Shown: piece by piece, positions 58,324 through 58,429 of the stretch | Layout: the number at the start of each line of letters is the position of its first letter | Numbering within the stretch: position 1 is the first letter of the stretch | From: Pseudomonas viridiflava | Lineage (GTDB): Bacteria > Pseudomonadota > Gammaproteobacteria > Pseudomonadales > Pseudomonadaceae | NCBI RefSeq assembly: GCF_900589395.1 | Contig: NZ_UUIS01000035.1 | Span: 1 to 58,429 of the forward strand | DNA: 58,429 nucleotides | Reading direction: 5' to 3' | Translations under genes and position numbers: made by a program | Notes under the pieces: generated by a model | Databases searched by the model: none | Told to the model about the DNA's origin: nothing | Seen by the model: the letters and a program-made list of their open reading frames with translations, nothing else

Positions 58324-58429
58324 CTCGGTTGAAGCGAACAGCTCAACCAACCGCTCTTTAACAATTGAATCAAGCAATTCGTGTGGGTGCTTGCGGTGTC
58401 AGACTGAGAGTCAACTGATTATCAGCAAC
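58324..58429 (+). promoter_or_regulatory. 16S rRNA precursor leader with boxA antiterminator
   Basis: GCTCTTTAACAATT (58353-58366) is boxA, followed by the Pseudomonas leader text CAAGCAATTCGTGTGGGTGC and GTCAGACTGAGAGTCAACTG. The mature 16S sequence begins after the window edge. Confidence 0.88.

Overview
The window looks like a chromosome segment of a fluorescent-group Pseudomonas. The evidence is high-GC coding sequence with RpoN-type (-24/-12) promoters, Pho boxes, REP/REPIN repeats with a RAYT transposase, a Pseudomonas-type hexosyl/secretion gene complement, and a right edge that runs into a ribosomal RNA leader of the Pseudomonas type (tandem promoters plus boxA). No rRNA, tRNA, CRISPR array or prophage is complete in the window.

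Layout. (1) 1-1.6 kb: the C-terminal nuclease end of a polymorphic toxin (PoNe-like PD-(D/E)xK) and its DUF1911-type immunity gene. (2) 1.8-6.2 kb: a leftward three-gene operon of unknown function (two uncharacterised proteins and a single-haem cytochrome c), divergent from an Lrp/AsnC regulator. (3) 6.2-32.9 kb: a roughly 26 kb organosulfur scavenging island. It holds three DszB-like desulfinase homologues, four flavin-dependent (LLM/SsuD/DszA-like) monooxygenases, one DszC/SfnC-like acyl-CoA-dehydrogenase-fold monooxygenase, an Opp/Dpp-type importer with two paralogous Tat-lipoprotein binding proteins, a TonB-dependent receptor, a heterodimeric ABC exporter, a secreted lipase-like hydrolase, an aldolase-like protein, and an SfnR-like sigma54 activator. 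Three sigma54 promoters and three copies of a palindrome TTGCTG-N6-CAGCA tie the transcription units together. I infer that the island imports sulfonates/sulfones or similar compounds, oxidises them with FMNH2 enzymes and releases sulfite by desulfination.

(4) 32.9-49.3 kb: a phosphate-starvation secretion module. A second tatABC set, gspK, phoX and a type II secretion operon (gspCDEFGHIJLMN) led by a SoxB-like pseudo-enzyme are all preceded by candidate Pho boxes 56-61 nt before their start codons. A RAYT gene with its REP elements sits between gspK and phoX. The likely logic is that Tat exports folded PhoX and the SoxB-like protein, and the type II apparatus moves substrates across the outer membrane. 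The prepilin peptidase is not in the window.

(5) 49.8-57.8 kb: a rightward surface-glycan cluster, with a Wzm/Wzt-like ABC exporter, two nucleotidyltransferase-fold proteins (one with a lost nucleotide loop), a GDPD-like protein, a HAD phosphatase, a small cupin, a 591-residue glycosyltransferase-like protein, an unknown protein and a WavE-family protein. Its lower GC and loose ribosome sites suggest transfer. (6) 57.8-58.4 kb: rRNA operon promoters and leader; 16S begins beyond the edge.
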